DNA of 64,000 nucleotides from Pseudomonas sp. GM74 (GCF_000282455.1 NZ_AKJG01000055.1:1-64000); one strand, 5' to 3'. Shown: positions 1 through 10,242, counted from the stretch's first letter. A program made the numbers and translations. The notes: generated from the letters alone by a model not told the origin.

Positions 1-74
1 GCTGCTACAAAGGGTGTCGCGGCTGAAATTGTTTAACTGACTGGCATTAGCCCGCGCACCTTCTTTTTTCTCTC

Positions 75-1313
75 TTATCTGGACTTCAAGACTTTCGGAT
101 TGGAGTTGCCCCAGATCGTGTACAGGTCCGCCAACAACGCGCCGTTGATGGTCTCAAGCTCCGCCTGGGTAATCTCTTCATCGCCTTGCTTGCCGTACAG
201 CACGACCTCATCTCCCGCCTGCACGCCCTTGATACCACTGACGTCAACCATCAGGGTGTTCATGGTGACCTTGCCGATCACCGGCGCGCGTTGGCCGTGA
301 ATCAGCACTGAAGCCTTGTTGGAGAATGCTCGTCGATAACCGTCGGAGTAGCCGGCCGGGATGTTGGCAATCAGCGAGTCTTTGCTCAGGGTAAAGGTGC
401 GGTCGTAGCTGATCGTACTGCCCGCCGGGTAGGCGTTGACCGCCGCGACCCGCGATTTGAACTGCATCACCCGTTGAAATTCATTATGGCCACCCACCGG
501 GTAGCCATAGAGCGCAGCCCCCGGTCGAACCATGTCCAGCCAACCTTCCGGCACCTCAAGGGTGGTGAAGGTATTGGCGCAGTGCAGGGTGATCCGGCTG
601 CGGTCCAGTTTGGCGTGTTCAATCAGCCATCCGGACTGCTCCTTGAATTTGGCCAGCCCCTGAAGGACATCCTCCCGTTCTTCGACCGGGAAGTGGGTCA
701 TGATTCCGACGATATTCAGATGATCCAGCCGGGTCAGATCCACCGCCTGTTGTTTTCCTTCAGCCGTGCTCATTTCCAGACCGTTACGGCTCATGCCCGC
801 CGAATTCAGCGCCAGGTGAACCGGCAGCTTCACACCCTTGCGGGTGGCCAGCTCATTGAGCTGACGTGCAACCTCCAGGTTGCCGATCAGTTCTTCGATG
901 TTGTAGCGCAGCGCATTCTCGACTTCTTCAACGGTAGCGCTGCGCAAACGCATCAGGCGTCCCTTGAAGCCTTTTTCTCGTGCAACACGCGCCTCCTCGT
1001 TGCTCGCCACGCCGATACAGGTGATGCCCATCCGGATGGCGGAAGGGATCAATAATCCAATGCCATTCCCATAAGCGTCGGCTTTCATCACGGCACACAT
1101 CTGGCTTTTACCCGCCAGCCGTTGCTGAAGTTTGGTGATGTTTCCTTCGAAGGCGGCCTGATCAATCTCCAGCCAGGTATTGGCCTGGCCTGATTGATTG
1201 TCGGCGCGAGAATGTTCAGGTGTGGGATCGAGTAAAGGGGCGGCATTGACCACCGGCATCATTGCCGTCAAGGCCAGGGCGAGCGTCAGCGTACTGAGCA
1301 TGAAACGTGGCAT
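75..1313 (-). CDS. alr: Broad-specificity amino acid (alanine-type) racemase, periplasmic
   Basis: A PLP enzyme of the alanine racemase fold, 412 aa from the chosen start. The PLP lysine sits in MKADAYGNG, and the second catalytic tyrosine is probably in SYDRTF. The N-terminus is a signal peptide ending near VNAA, so the enzyme should be periplasmic. That, plus the family, suggests a broad-spectrum racemase acting on Lys, Arg or Ala outside the cytoplasm rather than the cell-wall Alr/DadX. An ATG at 1313 is preferred because GGAAG lies 6 nt upstream; an in-frame start at 1349 has no such site. Substrate range cannot be read from sequence. Confidence 0.9.
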   Translation of the reverse strand: MPRFMLSTLTLALALTAMMPVVNAAPLLDPTPEHSRADNQSGQANTWLEIDQAAFEGNITKLQQRLAGKSQMCAVMKADAYGNGIGLLIPSAIRMGITCIGVASNEEARVAREKGFKGRLMRLRSATVEEVENALRYNIEELIGNLEVARQLNELATRKGVKLPVHLALNSAGMSRNGLEMSTAEGKQQAVDLTRLDHLNIVGIMTHFPVEEREDVLQGLAKFKEQSGWLIEHAKLDRSRITLHCANTFTTLEVPEGWLDMVRPGAALYGYPVGGHNEFQRVMQFKSRVAAVNAYPAGSTISYDRTFTLSKDSLIANIPAGYSDGYRRAFSNKASVLIHGQRAPVIGKVTMNTLMVDVSGIKGVQAGDEVVLYGKQGDEEITQAELETINGALLADLYTIWGNSNPKVLKSR

Positions 1314-1688
1314 ATCGAGTCTTCCATAGTGGATGAGGAATGGCCCCATACCGGCGTGGATTTGGCATCAGCCAGGTCCATCAGGCATTGAGCGAACAGC
1401 CATGGAATTTTTATGCAAAGGCGTCGTTTGTTTATGTGGTGTTCTGCCGCTCGCACAGCGGATGACGCTGTAAAAATTGATTAAACGACCGAGGGTTTAT
1501 TTCATTTGCTCAGTGATTTTCGTTTGAAGGGTATCGGTGTTAAGCGTCAATTTTGAGCGTGAGCGGAATCGGCTGCGCAGGTAAATCTTTCAACATTCTG
1601 AGTCGAGCGCCAATGGGATAACAGCCGAGACGGCGGCGGGGGAGGAAGGAGAATGACCGTACTCACTTCCTTTTCTTGAAAGGCTCCC
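1314..1688. other. Intergenic region between divergent racemase and ctlX genes
   Basis: About 375 bp between two divergent starts. It should hold both promoters, but no clear sigma-70 hexamers, operator or RNA gene could be picked out. Short reading frames here overlap the ctlX start and look like shadows. Confidence 0.5.
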
Positions 1689-2642
1689 ATGCAAACGACT
1701 AATACCGTGTTGATGATTCGACCTTCGCGCTTTTCCTTTAACGTTGATACCGCCGCGAACAATCGTTTTCAGAAGTGCTCATTACCGCCGGATCAGGCGC
1801 AAGCTCAGGCCCTCGAAGAGTTTGATGGCTATGTAGCGGCATTACGCGAACAAGGGGTCGAAGTGCTGGTGTCACAGGACAGTTCGTCCCCCCATACACC
1901 TGATTCGATTTTCCCTAACAACTGGTGGAGCAGCCATGCCGATGGCTCGCTGGTGCTGTATCCGATGCAGGGACAGAACCGTCGCCTGGAGCGTGACAAG
2001 GGTGTCCTGGAAGCGTTACTGCAGGACTATTCGATTGAACACGTGCTCGACCTTACCGAGTTGGAGCAGCAGGATTTTTTCCTGGAGGGCACCGGCAGTA
2101 TGGTGCTCGATCGCGTTCAGCGTATCTGTTATGCAGGTTATTCGGCTCGCACTCATGTCGATGCACTGCGCAAGTTTGTCGAGAATCTCGGGTACCGTTT
2201 ATGTGCCTTTAGTGCCGTTGACCGCGAAGGCGTTGCGATCTATCACACCAACGTGATGATGAGCGTCGGGACTGGACTCGCAGTGGTCTGCCTGGAGACT
2301 GTCAGCAATCTTCAGGAGCGCGCCGAACTTGAAACTCAGCTGCGAGCCAGTGGCAAGGAAATTCTGGCACTGACCTGGGAACAGCTTGAGTCGTTTGCGG
2401 GAAACATGCTGGAAGTTCACAACCAAAAAGGCGAGCCCATCCTGGTGATGTCGCGCACGGCCTGGTGCTCATTGACTACTGAGCAGCGCCAACTCATTGA
2501 GCAACATGCCAAGCCCTTGCCGGTGAACATCGATACGATCGAATTGATTGGCGGCGGCAGCGCCCGCTGTATGCTGGCCGAAGTGCATTTGCCAAAGCAA
2601 AAGAAGCTCGCGCTGTTGACCCGGACTGCAGATCAACCATGA
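1689..2642 (+). CDS. ctlX: Citrulline utilization hydrolase CtlX (copy 1)
   Basis: A 317-aa guanidino-group-modifying enzyme (arginine deiminase/amidinotransferase superfamily). It begins [18 protein letters not shown] and carries the family blocks [23 protein letters not shown] and [10 protein letters not shown], with the presumed nucleophilic Cys in [12 protein letters not shown]. CtlX proteins are assigned to citrulline breakdown (citrulline to ornithine, CO2 and ammonia); this is a family-level assignment. AAAGG precedes the start. The stop overlaps the chemoreceptor start in ATGA, so both are one translationally coupled unit. A second, closely similar copy lies at 10243-11181. Confidence 0.9.
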   Translation: MQTTNTVLMIRPSRFSFNVDTAANNRFQKCSLPPDQAQAQALEEFDGYVAALREQGVEVLVSQDSSSPHTPDSIFPNNWWSSHADGSLVLYPMQGQNRRLERDKGVLEALLQDYSIEHVLDLTELEQQDFFLEGTGSMVLDRVQRICYAGYSARTHVDALRKFVENLGYRLCAFSAVDREGVAIYHTNVMMSVGTGLAVVCLETVSNLQERAELETQLRASGKEILALTWEQLESFAGNMLEVHNQKGEPILVMSRTAWCSLTTEQRQLIEQHAKPLPVNIDTIELIGGGSARCMLAEVHLPKQKKLALLTRTADQP

Positions 2643-4528
2643 GTAATAGCCTGAAGTTCAGCCACAAGATCCTGCTGGCCGCCTCTCTGATTGTCATTGC
2701 CGCATTCGGGTTATTCACGGTCTACAACGACTATCTGCAGCGCAACGCTATTCGTAAGGACCTGGACAGTTATCTGCACCAAATGGGTGGGATCACCGCG
2801 AGCAATATTGCCAACTGGCTTTACGGCAGGGTGTTGTTGATGGAGAACCTTTCACAGTCGGTGGCGATCAATCCGTCTGCGGAAAACATTACGCTTCTGC
2901 TGAAGCAACAAGCCCTGGCGTCGACCTTTATCGCCACCTACGTGGGAGATAAAGACGGTAAGTTCATCACCTATCCAGACGCCAGGATGCCGGAAGGCTA
3001 CGACCCTCGTGCTCGCCCCTGGTACAAGGATGCGATCAACAGCAGCGGCCCGACCGTCACCGAGCCTTACATCGATGCCACGACCGGCAACCTGGTGATC
3101 ACCGTCGTCAACGCGATCAGCAAGGCCGGGCAGACTCAGGGCGTCGCTGGCGGTGACCTGGGCCTGCAGGCCATTGCCGACAGTATCAATGCCCTGGATT
3201 TCAACGGCATGGGTTATGCCTTTCTTGTCAGCGCCGACGGCAAGATTCTGGTCCACCCGGACAAAACGCTGGTGATGAAGACGCTCACAGATGTCTATCC
3301 GCAAAATACCCCGCGCATCAGTGGAGATATCAGTGAAGTTCGCGTTGATGGCAAAACCCGCATCGTCACGTTTGCACCGATCAAAGGCTTGCCGTCACTG
3401 AACTGGTACATCGGTTTGTCCATTGACAAGGATAAGGCGTATTCGATGCTCAGCGAGTTTCGAACTTCAGCCCTGATCGCTACGGGCTTCGCCGTGCTGA
3501 TTATTGTCGCGTTACTCAGTCTGCTGATCCGGCTCCTGATGCAACCATTGCAAGTGATGACCCGGGCGATGCAGGACATTGCCGAAGGAGAGGGCGATCT
3601 GACCAAACGACTGAGCATCCACACGCAAGACGAATTCGGCATGCTCGGCACGGCGTTCAACCGCTTTGTCGAACGGGTTCATGGTTCGATCCGCGAGGTG
3701 TCCTCGGCCACAGAACAGGTCAACGAAGTGGCCCAGCGGGTGGTCAGCGCTTCCAATTCGTCGATGCTCAACTCTGACGAGCAGTCCAGTCGGAGTAACA
3801 GCGTGGCGGCCGCCATCAACCAGCTCGGTGCCGCCGCCGAGGAAATTGCCTGCAACGCCGCCCAAGCCTCGCACCAAGCCAGCGATGCCCGTGGCCTGGC
3901 CGAAGAGGGTCAACAGGTCGTTGAAAGAACCATCCAGGCAATGAACACGTTATCCGGGATGCTCGGCACCTCAAGCGATAATATCGAGAGCCTCAACAGT
4001 AAAACAGTGAACATCGGGCAGATCCTGGAGGTGATCACCAGCATCTCCCAGCAAACCAACCTGCTGGCGCTCAACGCTGCCATTGAAGCTGCCCGTGCCG
4101 GTGAGGCAGGGCGCGGTTTTGCGGTGGTTGCCGATGAAGTGCGCAACCTGGCCCATCGCACCCAGGAATCGGCGCAACAGGTACAGACGATGATCGAAGA
4201 GCTGCAAGTCGGCGCCCGCGAGTCGGTCAGCACCATGAGTCAGAGTCAGCGTCACAGCCTGGAAAGCGTGGAGATCGCCAACCTGGCCGGCGAGCGCTTG
4301 AGTAGTGTGACCCTGCGAATCGGAGAGATCGATGGCATGAACCAATCGGTTGCCACGGCCACGGAAGAACAAACCGCCGTAGTCGAATCGATCAATAGGG
4401 ACATTAGAGAAATCAACACCCTGAATCAGGATGGCGTGGAAAACCTTCATGCAACCCTGCGAGCCTGTTCCGATCTGGAACAGCAGGCGGCTCGCTTGAA
4501 ACAGTTGGTGGGCAGTTTTCGGATCTGA
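2639..4528 (+). CDS. Methyl-accepting chemotaxis protein with dCache_1 amino-acid sensor domain
   Basis: A 629-aa chemoreceptor: transmembrane helix 1 near residues 10-30, periplasmic dCache domain about 35-275, transmembrane helix 2 about 277-301, then HAMP and a signalling domain whose tip is around [18 protein letters not shown]. The ligand pocket carries the full amino-acid motif known from PctA-type receptors: Y121, R126, W128, Y129, Y144, D146 and D173, with the same spacing. It should bind L-amino acids through their amino and carboxyl groups. It overlaps ctlX by 4 nt, which suggests taxis towards substrates of the neighbouring arginine/citrulline pathway. Confidence 0.95.
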   Translation: MSNSLKFSHKILLAASLIVIAAFGLFTVYNDYLQRNAIRKDLDSYLHQMGGITASNIANWLYGRVLLMENLSQSVAINPSAENITLLLKQQALASTFIATYVGDKDGKFITYPDARMPEGYDPRARPWYKDAINSSGPTVTEPYIDATTGNLVITVVNAISKAGQTQGVAGGDLGLQAIADSINALDFNGMGYAFLVSADGKILVHPDKTLVMKTLTDVYPQNTPRISGDISEVRVDGKTRIVTFAPIKGLPSLNWYIGLSIDKDKAYSMLSEFRTSALIATGFAVLIIVALLSLLIRLLMQPLQVMTRAMQDIAEGEGDLTKRLSIHTQDEFGMLGTAFNRFVERVHGSIREVSSATEQVNEVAQRVVSASNSSMLNSDEQSSRSNSVAAAINQLGAAAEEIACNAAQASHQASDARGLAEEGQQVVERTIQAMNTLSGMLGTSSDNIESLNSKTVNIGQILEVITSISQQTNLLALNAAIEAARAGEAGRGFAVVADEVRNLAHRTQESAQQVQTMIEELQVGARESVSTMSQSQRHSLESVEIANLAGERLSSVTLRIGEIDGMNQSVATATEEQTAVVESINRDIREINTLNQDGVENLHATLRACSDLEQQAARLKQLVGSFRI

Positions 4529-4659
4529 ACTATCAGCGCCGTAACGAAAGCTGGTGTGGTGCAAGAAAGGCACCGTGGAAATAATCACGCATGGCCGCAG
4601 GCTGCAACAGTTTGAGGTGCGTCATTTGAAGCGGGTGCTTCAGATCCATTGTTCAGGGT

Positions 4660-4692
4660 TTCACCTGGCGGCCGAATAGGCCGCCAGGTGAA
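4660..4692. terminator. Strong hairpin between convergent genes
   Basis: A perfect 14-bp stem (TTCACCTGGCGGCC and its complement) with loop GAATA, between the chemoreceptor and the convergent cyclodeaminase gene. It lacks a clear T-tract, so it may act as a bidirectional terminator or as an mRNA 3'-end stabiliser. Confidence 0.6.
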
Positions 4693-4713
4693 CACGTTGA
4701 AGTGCGAGTGGTA

Positions 4714-5760
4714 TTAAGCACGAAGCCTTGCATCGGCTGTTACTGAAGGCTGCAGCAGCGAGAACAGGTTCTTGGGATCCTGCAGCTCTGGCACCAACTG
4801 AATGTCGCTGCCAATGTTGAGCGTTTTTGCAACATCCAGCACATAGCGCAAGGCGGAATAGTCCTCGATGGCGAAGCCGACCGAGTCGAACAAGGTGACT
4901 TCCTCGGCATGCTGGCGACCTTGAGTCTGACCAGTGATGACTTTCCAGAATTCGATAACCGGAGAGTCGGCGGGCATCTGCTGAATTTCGCCTTCAATGC
5001 GGCTTTGCGGTTCGTACTCAACCATGACCCGCGCACGTTCCACGATATCCCGGTGCAGTTCGGTCTTGCCGGGACAGTCGCCGCCCACTGCGTTGAGGTG
5101 CATCCCGGGCTCGATCATCTCAGGCGTTAAAATGGTTGCGTAAGCCTTGTCGGCCGTGACCGTGGTCACGATATCGGCACCACGTACCGCTTGCGCGACG
5201 CTATTGGCAACGGTCACCTGTAAGGCTGGGTAGGCCCGCAGGTTGGCTACCAGCTTCGCCGTTGCCGCTGGATCGATGTCGTAGAGACTGATTTCAGTAA
5301 TGCCGAGCAAAGTATGGAATGCCAGGGCCTGGAATTCGCTCTGTGAGCCGTTGCCGATGAGTGCCATTCGGCGACTGTCCGGTCGGGCGAGGTAGCGGGC
5401 CGCGAGCGCAGAGGTGGCAGCGGTGCGAATGGCGGTCGTCAGCGTCATTTCACTCAGTAAAACAGGCTTGCCGGTATCGACGTCTCCCAGTGCACCAAAC
5501 GCCATGACCGTCAGCATGCCATTGTGGGTGTTCTTTGGATGTCCATTGACATACTTGAAGGCGTAGAGCGAGGCATCAGACACGGGCATCAGCTCGATGA
5601 CACCCTCCGACGAGTGGTTCGCCAGACGCGCGCATTTTTCGAAATCCGGCCAGCGTACGTAGTCTTGACGGATGTACTCGGCCATTTCGATCAGGCAACT
5701 GGGTAAGCCTTTTTCCAGGACGAGACGGCTCAGATCATTGACGTCAATGTAACGGGTCAT
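4714..5760 (-). CDS. Ornithine cyclodeaminase
   Basis: A 348-aa ornithine cyclodeaminase/mu-crystallin family protein. The Rossmann block is ALIGNGSQSEFQALAF, followed by LYDIDPAAT; TVTADK and LNAVGGDCPGKTELH are also typical. The enzyme converts L-ornithine to L-proline and ammonia using bound NAD+. The ATG at 5760 has AAAGGA upstream; the frame stays open for 78 more codons but has no ribosome site. It is divergent from the basic-amino-acid importer and lies between two ctlX genes, fitting a citrulline-ornithine-proline route. Confidence 0.92.
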   Translation of the reverse strand: MTRYIDVNDLSRLVLEKGLPSCLIEMAEYIRQDYVRWPDFEKCARLANHSSEGVIELMPVSDASLYAFKYVNGHPKNTHNGMLTVMAFGALGDVDTGKPVLLSEMTLTTAIRTAATSALAARYLARPDSRRMALIGNGSQSEFQALAFHTLLGITEISLYDIDPAATAKLVANLRAYPALQVTVANSVAQAVRGADIVTTVTADKAYATILTPEMIEPGMHLNAVGGDCPGKTELHRDIVERARVMVEYEPQSRIEGEIQQMPADSPVIEFWKVITGQTQGRQHAEEVTLFDSVGFAIEDYSALRYVLDVAKTLNIGSDIQLVPELQDPKNLFSLLQPSVTADARLRA

Positions 5761-6393
5761 AATGGGTTCCTTTGGGCGTTTTTTTTGTGTGCCGGTCTGG
5801 ACGACCTTTCGCTTTGGCGGCTGAGACTCAGGAGGCGGTCCATGTGTTTGCAACGGACCTATTGTCGAGGCAATGGCGAGAAGATTTCGGCCAATACTGT
5901 CCCTGGGCGCAGCGAGAGAAGTCGAAAAACAGAGGGCGCACAGCGGAATCGGTCGAGTGACACTTATCACTCGCACCTCGCTCGCGCGGCTCAAGCGCGA
6001 TGTGCTTCACGACGCATCGTTATGCAGATGAAGTCGAAGTCCAAAAGACAATCACACTTCCTGTGCCGCTCTCTTCAAGTGGAGAAACAGTGACTTACGG
6101 CAGACGACAGAATCGGCTGTGAAACCCATTCGTTCAGCACAGGCACGCTGTTTGAACATGGGGTTACGACACCCGCAACCTCCCGGCAATTGGCATTCTG
6201 GCGGTCCGTTTCAAGCGTTTGTTGATCGCCGCTTGAGATGGAGTGCAACTCCGACGACTGGCTGCTTCCAGTCGATAACAACAACAAAAACGGCTGCGGT
6301 GAAGGCCGCATCGACTCTCTGCCCCTGTCAAAAAGTGTGGTCCGACGCAGGCGCCGGATCGCGATAAATCCAAATAATCCGGGACTCAAGAAC
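5761..6393. promoter_or_regulatory. Divergent control region of cyclodeaminase and importer genes
   Basis: About 630 bp with no convincing gene. It must hold the promoters of the cyclodeaminase (-) and the transporter operon (+). An A-rich CA motif AACAACAA at 6277-6284, in the presumed leader of the importer operon, matches AAnAAnAA, the Hfq/Crc target consensus in pseudomonads, but it is about 110 nt from the start codon. No confident ArgR or Lrp site could be assigned by eye. Confidence 0.4.
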
Positions 6394-7173
6394 ATGAACA
6401 TCAAATGGCTGACTTTGCCGGCACTCGCATTGCTTTGCTGCACCACGGGCGCCAGTGCCAAGGAATGGAAGGAGCTGCGATTTGGCGTCAACCCAAGCTA
6501 CCCACCCTTTGAATCCACCACGGCCGATGGCGGGGTTCAGGGCTTCGGCGTGGATCTGGGCAATGCAATATGTGCCGAACTGAAGCTGACCTGCGTGTGG
6601 GTCAGCAATGATTTCGACGGGCTGATTCCGGGGCTCAAGGCCGGCAAGTTCGATGCCATCGAATCTTCGATGACCGTTACCGACGCGCGTAAAAAACAGA
6701 TCGACTTTACCGATCGCCTGTACGCCGGACCGACCGCCATCGTTACCCGAAAAGACTCCGGACTGCTGCCTACCGCCGAGTCGCTGCGCGGCAAAACCAT
6801 CGGTTACATGCAGGGCACGATTCAGGAAACCTACGCCAAGGCCAAACTGGCGCCGGGCGGGGTGAAACTGCGGGCCTACCAGAATCAGGATCAGGTCTAT
6901 GCCGACCTGGTATTTGGCCGTCTCGATGCGTCGATCCAGGACAAGCTGCAAGCGCAGATGAGTTTCCTGACCTCGCCACAAGGGGCGGACTTCCACAACA
7001 GTGAAGGCATCAGCGACCCGTTGGTGCCTTCAGAAATCGCCATTGGTGTGCGCAAGGACAACGATGAGCTCAAAGGCATGCTCAATGCCGCCATCAAGGC
7101 CCTGCACGACAAGGGCATCTACGCGCAGATCCAGCAGAAACACTTCGGTGACCTGGACCTCTACAACAACTGA
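6394..7173 (+). CDS. ABC transporter periplasmic binding protein, Lys/Arg/Orn/His type
   Basis: A 259-aa solute-binding protein of the HisJ/ArgT/AotJ group. The signal peptide runs to about residue 22 (GASAKE); the mature part starts LRFGVNPSYPPFES, and NDFDGLIPGLKAGKFDAIESSMTVTD is the family's ligand-contacting region. The ATG at 6394 is chosen because it begins directly with the signal peptide; the frame is open upstream to 6238 but encodes no sensible extension. First gene of a four-gene importer operon, divergent from ornithine cyclodeaminase, which supports ornithine, arginine or lysine as substrate. Confidence 0.92.
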   Translation: MNIKWLTLPALALLCCTTGASAKEWKELRFGVNPSYPPFESTTADGGVQGFGVDLGNAICAELKLTCVWVSNDFDGLIPGLKAGKFDAIESSMTVTDARKKQIDFTDRLYAGPTAIVTRKDSGLLPTAESLRGKTIGYMQGTIQETYAKAKLAPGGVKLRAYQNQDQVYADLVFGRLDASIQDKLQAQMSFLTSPQGADFHNSEGISDPLVPSEIAIGVRKDNDELKGMLNAAIKALHDKGIYAQIQQKHFGDLDLYNN

Positions 7174-7223
7174 TCCTCGCGCTCCGGTCGCTGTGTTGCA
7201 GCGACCGGGCCGCATCAAGACAG

Positions 7224-7958
7224 GTGACTGGCGTGAACTCCTTCCTGAATATTCCGGGGCTCGATCTTTCGGCCCTGCAAGGCTATGGCCCTTTGTTGCT
7301 GCATGGCACCTGGGTCACTCTCAAACTGTCGGCGCTCGCGCTTGTGGTGAGCATGGCGCTGGGGCTGCTCGGCGCGGCGGCCAAGCTGTCGCCGATGAAG
7401 CTGTTGAATCTGCCGGCGACCTTTTACACGACGCTGATCCGTGGCGTGCCCGACCTGGTGTTGATGCTGCTGATTTTCTACAGTCTGCAAGGCTGGCTCA
7501 GCGCCCTGACCGAGTCCATGGGCTGGCCCTACATGGAAATCGACCCATTCGTGGCCGGCATCATCACCCTGGGTTTTATCTATGGTGCGTATTTCACCGA
7601 GACCTTTCGCGGGGCGATTCTCAGTGTGCCACGCGGTCAACAGGAAGCCGCGGCGTGTTTCGGCCTGAACCGTTGGCAGCGCTTTCGTTTCGTGGTGTTC
7701 CCGCAAATGATGCGTTTCGCCCTGCCAAGCCTTGGCAACAACTGGCTGGTGCTGCTCAAGGCCACGGCGCTGGTATCGATCATCGGTTTGTCGGACCTGG
7801 TCAAAGTCGCGCAGGAGGCCGGCAAAAGCACGTTCAATATGCTTGATTTTCTGCTGTTGGCCGCAGCGCTTTACCTGCTGATCACCAGCGCTTCGAACTA
7901 TGTCTTGCGCGTGCTGGAACGGCGCTACAACCAGGGTGTACGGGGGATGGCGCGATGA
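7224..7958 (+). CDS. ABC transporter permease (HisQ/AotQ-type)
   Basis: An inner-membrane permease of the polar amino acid family, about 241-244 aa, with several hydrophobic helices and the EAA loop region QEAAACFGLNRWQRFRFVVFPQMMRFALPS that contacts the ATPase. Two in-frame GTG starts exist, at 7224 and 7233; the second has CAGGTGA upstream at a better distance. It ends in ATGA shared with the next permease. It pairs with that gene to form the membrane channel of the basic-amino-acid importer. Confidence 0.92.
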   Translation: MTGVNSFLNIPGLDLSALQGYGPLLLHGTWVTLKLSALALVVSMALGLLGAAAKLSPMKLLNLPATFYTTLIRGVPDLVLMLLIFYSLQGWLSALTESMGWPYMEIDPFVAGIITLGFIYGAYFTETFRGAILSVPRGQQEAAACFGLNRWQRFRFVVFPQMMRFALPSLGNNWLVLLKATALVSIIGLSDLVKVAQEAGKSTFNMLDFLLLAAALYLLITSASNYVLRVLERRYNQGVRGMAR

Positions 7959-8665
7959 TCGAGTTGATTGCCGAATACTGGAAACCCTTTTTGTTCAGCG
8001 ATGGCGAGACCCTCACCGGGCTGGCAATGACCCTGTGGTTGCTGGTGGCGAGTATTGCCATGGGCTTTTTCCTGTCGTTGCCCCTGGCGATCTTGCGCGT
8101 CTCGCGCTGGGGCGTTTTGCGTTGGCCGGTTCAGCTGTTTACCTACATTTTTCGCGGCACGCCGTTGTATATCCAGTTGCTGATTTGCTATAGCGGGATC
8201 TACGGCATTGCAGTGGTCCGTTCGCAGCCATTGCTCGAAGCGTTTTTCCGCGATGCCATGAATTGCACCTTGCTGGCGTTCACCCTCAACACCTGCGCCT
8301 ACACCGTGGAAATCTTTGCCGGAGCGATCCGCAGCATTCCCTACGGTGAAATCGAAGCGGCACATGCCTATGGCCTCAGTGGCTGGCGCCTGTATCTGCA
8401 ACTGATCCTGCCTTCGGCGCTGCGCCGTGCGCTGCCGTACTACAGCAACGAAGTGATCCTGATGTTGCACGCGACTTCGGTGGCGTTCACCGCAACGATT
8501 CCGGACATCCTGAAAATTGCCAGGGACGCCAACGCCGCGACATTCATGACCTTTCAGGCTTTCGGTATTGCCGGTCTGCTGTACCTCGTGCTGTCGTTCG
8601 GGCTGGTCGGTGCGTTCCGCCTGGCTGAGAAACGCTGGTTGAGCTTCCTCGGTCCGACCCACTGA
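7955..8665 (+). CDS. ABC transporter permease (HisM/AotM-type)
   Basis: A 236-aa second permease of the importer. It starts inside the last codons of the preceding gene (ATGA overlap), so translation is coupled. The EAA-loop region is EIEAAHAYGLSGWRLYLQLILPSALRRALP, and hydrophobic segments span most of the protein. HisM-type subunits heterodimerise with the HisQ-type partner. Confidence 0.92.
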   Translation: MIELIAEYWKPFLFSDGETLTGLAMTLWLLVASIAMGFFLSLPLAILRVSRWGVLRWPVQLFTYIFRGTPLYIQLLICYSGIYGIAVVRSQPLLEAFFRDAMNCTLLAFTLNTCAYTVEIFAGAIRSIPYGEIEAAHAYGLSGWRLYLQLILPSALRRALPYYSNEVILMLHATSVAFTATIPDILKIARDANAATFMTFQAFGIAGLLYLVLSFGLVGAFRLAEKRWLSFLGPTH

Positions 8666-8721
8666 CTTCCATTCTTTATCCAGAGCGGCGCCGACAGGTG
8701 TGCCGCTCCAGGAGTATTCGC

Positions 8722-9483
8722 ATGTACAAACTCACCGTTGAAAATCTGTATAAACGTTTTGGTGACAACGAAGTACTCAAGGGCGTCTCGTTAAACGCGC
8801 GGGCAGGGGACGTGGTGAGCATGATCGGCGCCAGCGGTTCGGGTAAAAGCACCATGCTGCGCTGCATCAACTTTCTGGAGCGGGCGGACGAAGGCGCCAT
8901 TGCTCTGGATGGCGAGCGAGTCCTCACCCGCCAGGGTGTCGGTGGCATGCGTGTCGCCAACCCGAAGCAGTTGCAGCGCTTGCGCACGCGACTGGCGATG
9001 GTGTTCCAGCATTTCAACCTGTGGAGTCACCTGACCGTGCTGGAGAACATCGTGCTGGCGCCGTGTCGCGTCCTGGGCATGAGTCGCAAGGCAGCGGAGG
9101 AGAGCGCACGGGCGTATCTGGACAAAGTCGGCTTGCCGCAACGGGTGGCCGATCAGTACCCGGCGTTTCTGTCGGGCGGGCAGCAACAACGGGTGGCGAT
9201 TGCCCGGGCCCTGGCGGTGGAACCGGAAATCCTGTTGTTCGACGAGCCAACCTCGGCGCTCGATCCGGAACTGGTGGGTGAAGTACTGAAGGTGATTCAG
9301 GCACTGGCCGAAGAGGGCCGAACCATGTTGATGGTGACCCACGAAATGGGCTTTGCCCGGCAGGTCTCAAGCCAGGTGCTGTTCTTGCATCAGGGGCGGG
9401 TCGAGGAGCAGGGTGATGCTACGATACTCGACCGGCCAAACAGTGAACGTTTGCAGCAATTTCTATCGGGTCGTTTGAAGTGA
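8722..9483 (+). CDS. ABC transporter ATP-binding protein (HisP/AotP-type)
   Basis: The 253-aa ATPase of the importer. Walker A is GASGSGKST, the Q-loop lies in MVFQHFNLWSH, the signature is LSGGQQQRVAIARAL, Walker B is ILLFDEPTSALDPE, and the switch His is in VTHEMGF. The ATG at 8722 is chosen because AGGAG lies at 8710-8714; an upstream start at 8698 would add residues not found in the family. Last transport gene of the operon, followed closely by an Lrp/AsnC regulator. Confidence 0.95.
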   Translation: MYKLTVENLYKRFGDNEVLKGVSLNARAGDVVSMIGASGSGKSTMLRCINFLERADEGAIALDGERVLTRQGVGGMRVANPKQLQRLRTRLAMVFQHFNLWSHLTVLENIVLAPCRVLGMSRKAAEESARAYLDKVGLPQRVADQYPAFLSGGQQQRVAIARALAVEPEILLFDEPTSALDPELVGEVLKVIQALAEEGRTMLMVTHEMGFARQVSSQVLFLHQGRVEEQGDATILDRPNSERLQQFLSGRLK

Positions 9484-9495
9484 GGCAAGGCGTAC

Positions 9496-9975
9496 ATGGC
9501 GGATATCCGCGATCTGTCGATCGTGCTTGATCGTATCGATCAGGCAATCATTGAAGTGTTGCGCCACGAAGGGCGCATCACTTATCAAAAGCTGTCCGAG
9601 CGCGTGCACCTGACCCCCAGGCCTTGCCTGGAACGAGTGCGCAAACTGGAACAGCTTGGGGTCATTCGCGGCTATGGTGCGATTCTCGATGAGAAGAAAC
9701 TGACGCCGGGCTTGTCGCTGCTGGTGCTGGTGGCGTTGTCGAACCAGAGCGGACGCGCGGCGCAAAAGGCCTTCGAAGCCAAAGTCCGCGCCTGCCCACA
9801 GGTGCTGGAATGTCGCCTGATCAGTGGCGCGTTCGACTACAGCCTGCGCATGCGCTGCCGTGACATGGAACATTACCGGGTGTTGACCGAAGTCTGGTTT
9901 GACGACCCGGATTTGCACATCGACAAACTGGTCAGCCACCCGGAACTGGCGATGGTCAAGACCACCATGGAATAG
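9496..9975 (+). CDS. Lrp/AsnC family transcriptional regulator
   Basis: A 159-aa regulator with an N-terminal winged helix-turn-helix (LDRIDQAIIEVLRHEGRITYQKLSERVHLTPRPCLERVRKLEQLGVI) and a C-terminal RAM/AsnC ligand domain. It starts 12 bp after the importer ATPase, so it is probably cotranscribed. Lrp-type proteins respond to amino acids. The likely targets are this importer and the adjacent ctlX and cyclodeaminase genes; that is inference from position. Confidence 0.9.
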   Translation: MADIRDLSIVLDRIDQAIIEVLRHEGRITYQKLSERVHLTPRPCLERVRKLEQLGVIRGYGAILDEKKLTPGLSLLVLVALSNQSGRAAQKAFEAKVRACPQVLECRLISGAFDYSLRMRCRDMEHYRVLTEVWFDDPDLHIDKLVSHPELAMVKTTME

Positions 9976-9994
9976 GTACCGAACTAAGTACAAC

Positions 9995-10101
9995 CTGTGG
10001 GAGCAGGCTTGCTCCGGGCGGCGTTCCGACGAAAGCGGTGTGTCATTCAACATCAATGTCGACTGACACACCGCTTTCGCGAGCGAGCCCGCTTCCACAT
10101 T
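9995..10101. repeat. REP pair (REPIN-like palindromic repeat)
   Basis: Typical Pseudomonas REP sequence: TGTGGGAGCAGGCTTGCTC at the left and GCGAGCCCGCTTCCACA at the right in opposite orientation. A perfect 16-bp inverted repeat lies between them (CGAAAGCGGTGTGTCA at 10030-10045, complement at 10064-10079). It sits between the Lrp gene and the second ctlX. Confidence 0.85.
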
Positions 10102-10242
10102 TGATTTGTGTTGTTCACCGAATCGGCTGAAGGGGTCAGTATCTTCAGCCGTTTTGATCACCGAAAAAGCCGTTATCAACCGGGTTTTTCCCTCTTTGAA
10201 ACAGACAATGAGCCTCTCTCGCCCCTCATTGAGTCTGTGCCC

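Noticed and set aside
1..74. Possible end of a plus-strand gene at the left window edge (stop at 34-36 or 38-40)
   Set aside because: Only 11-12 codons are visible, two frames are possible and neither end is recognisable.
474..1055. 193-codon plus-strand frame inside the racemase gene
   Set aside because: Antisense shadow of a well-supported gene; no ribosome site or family.
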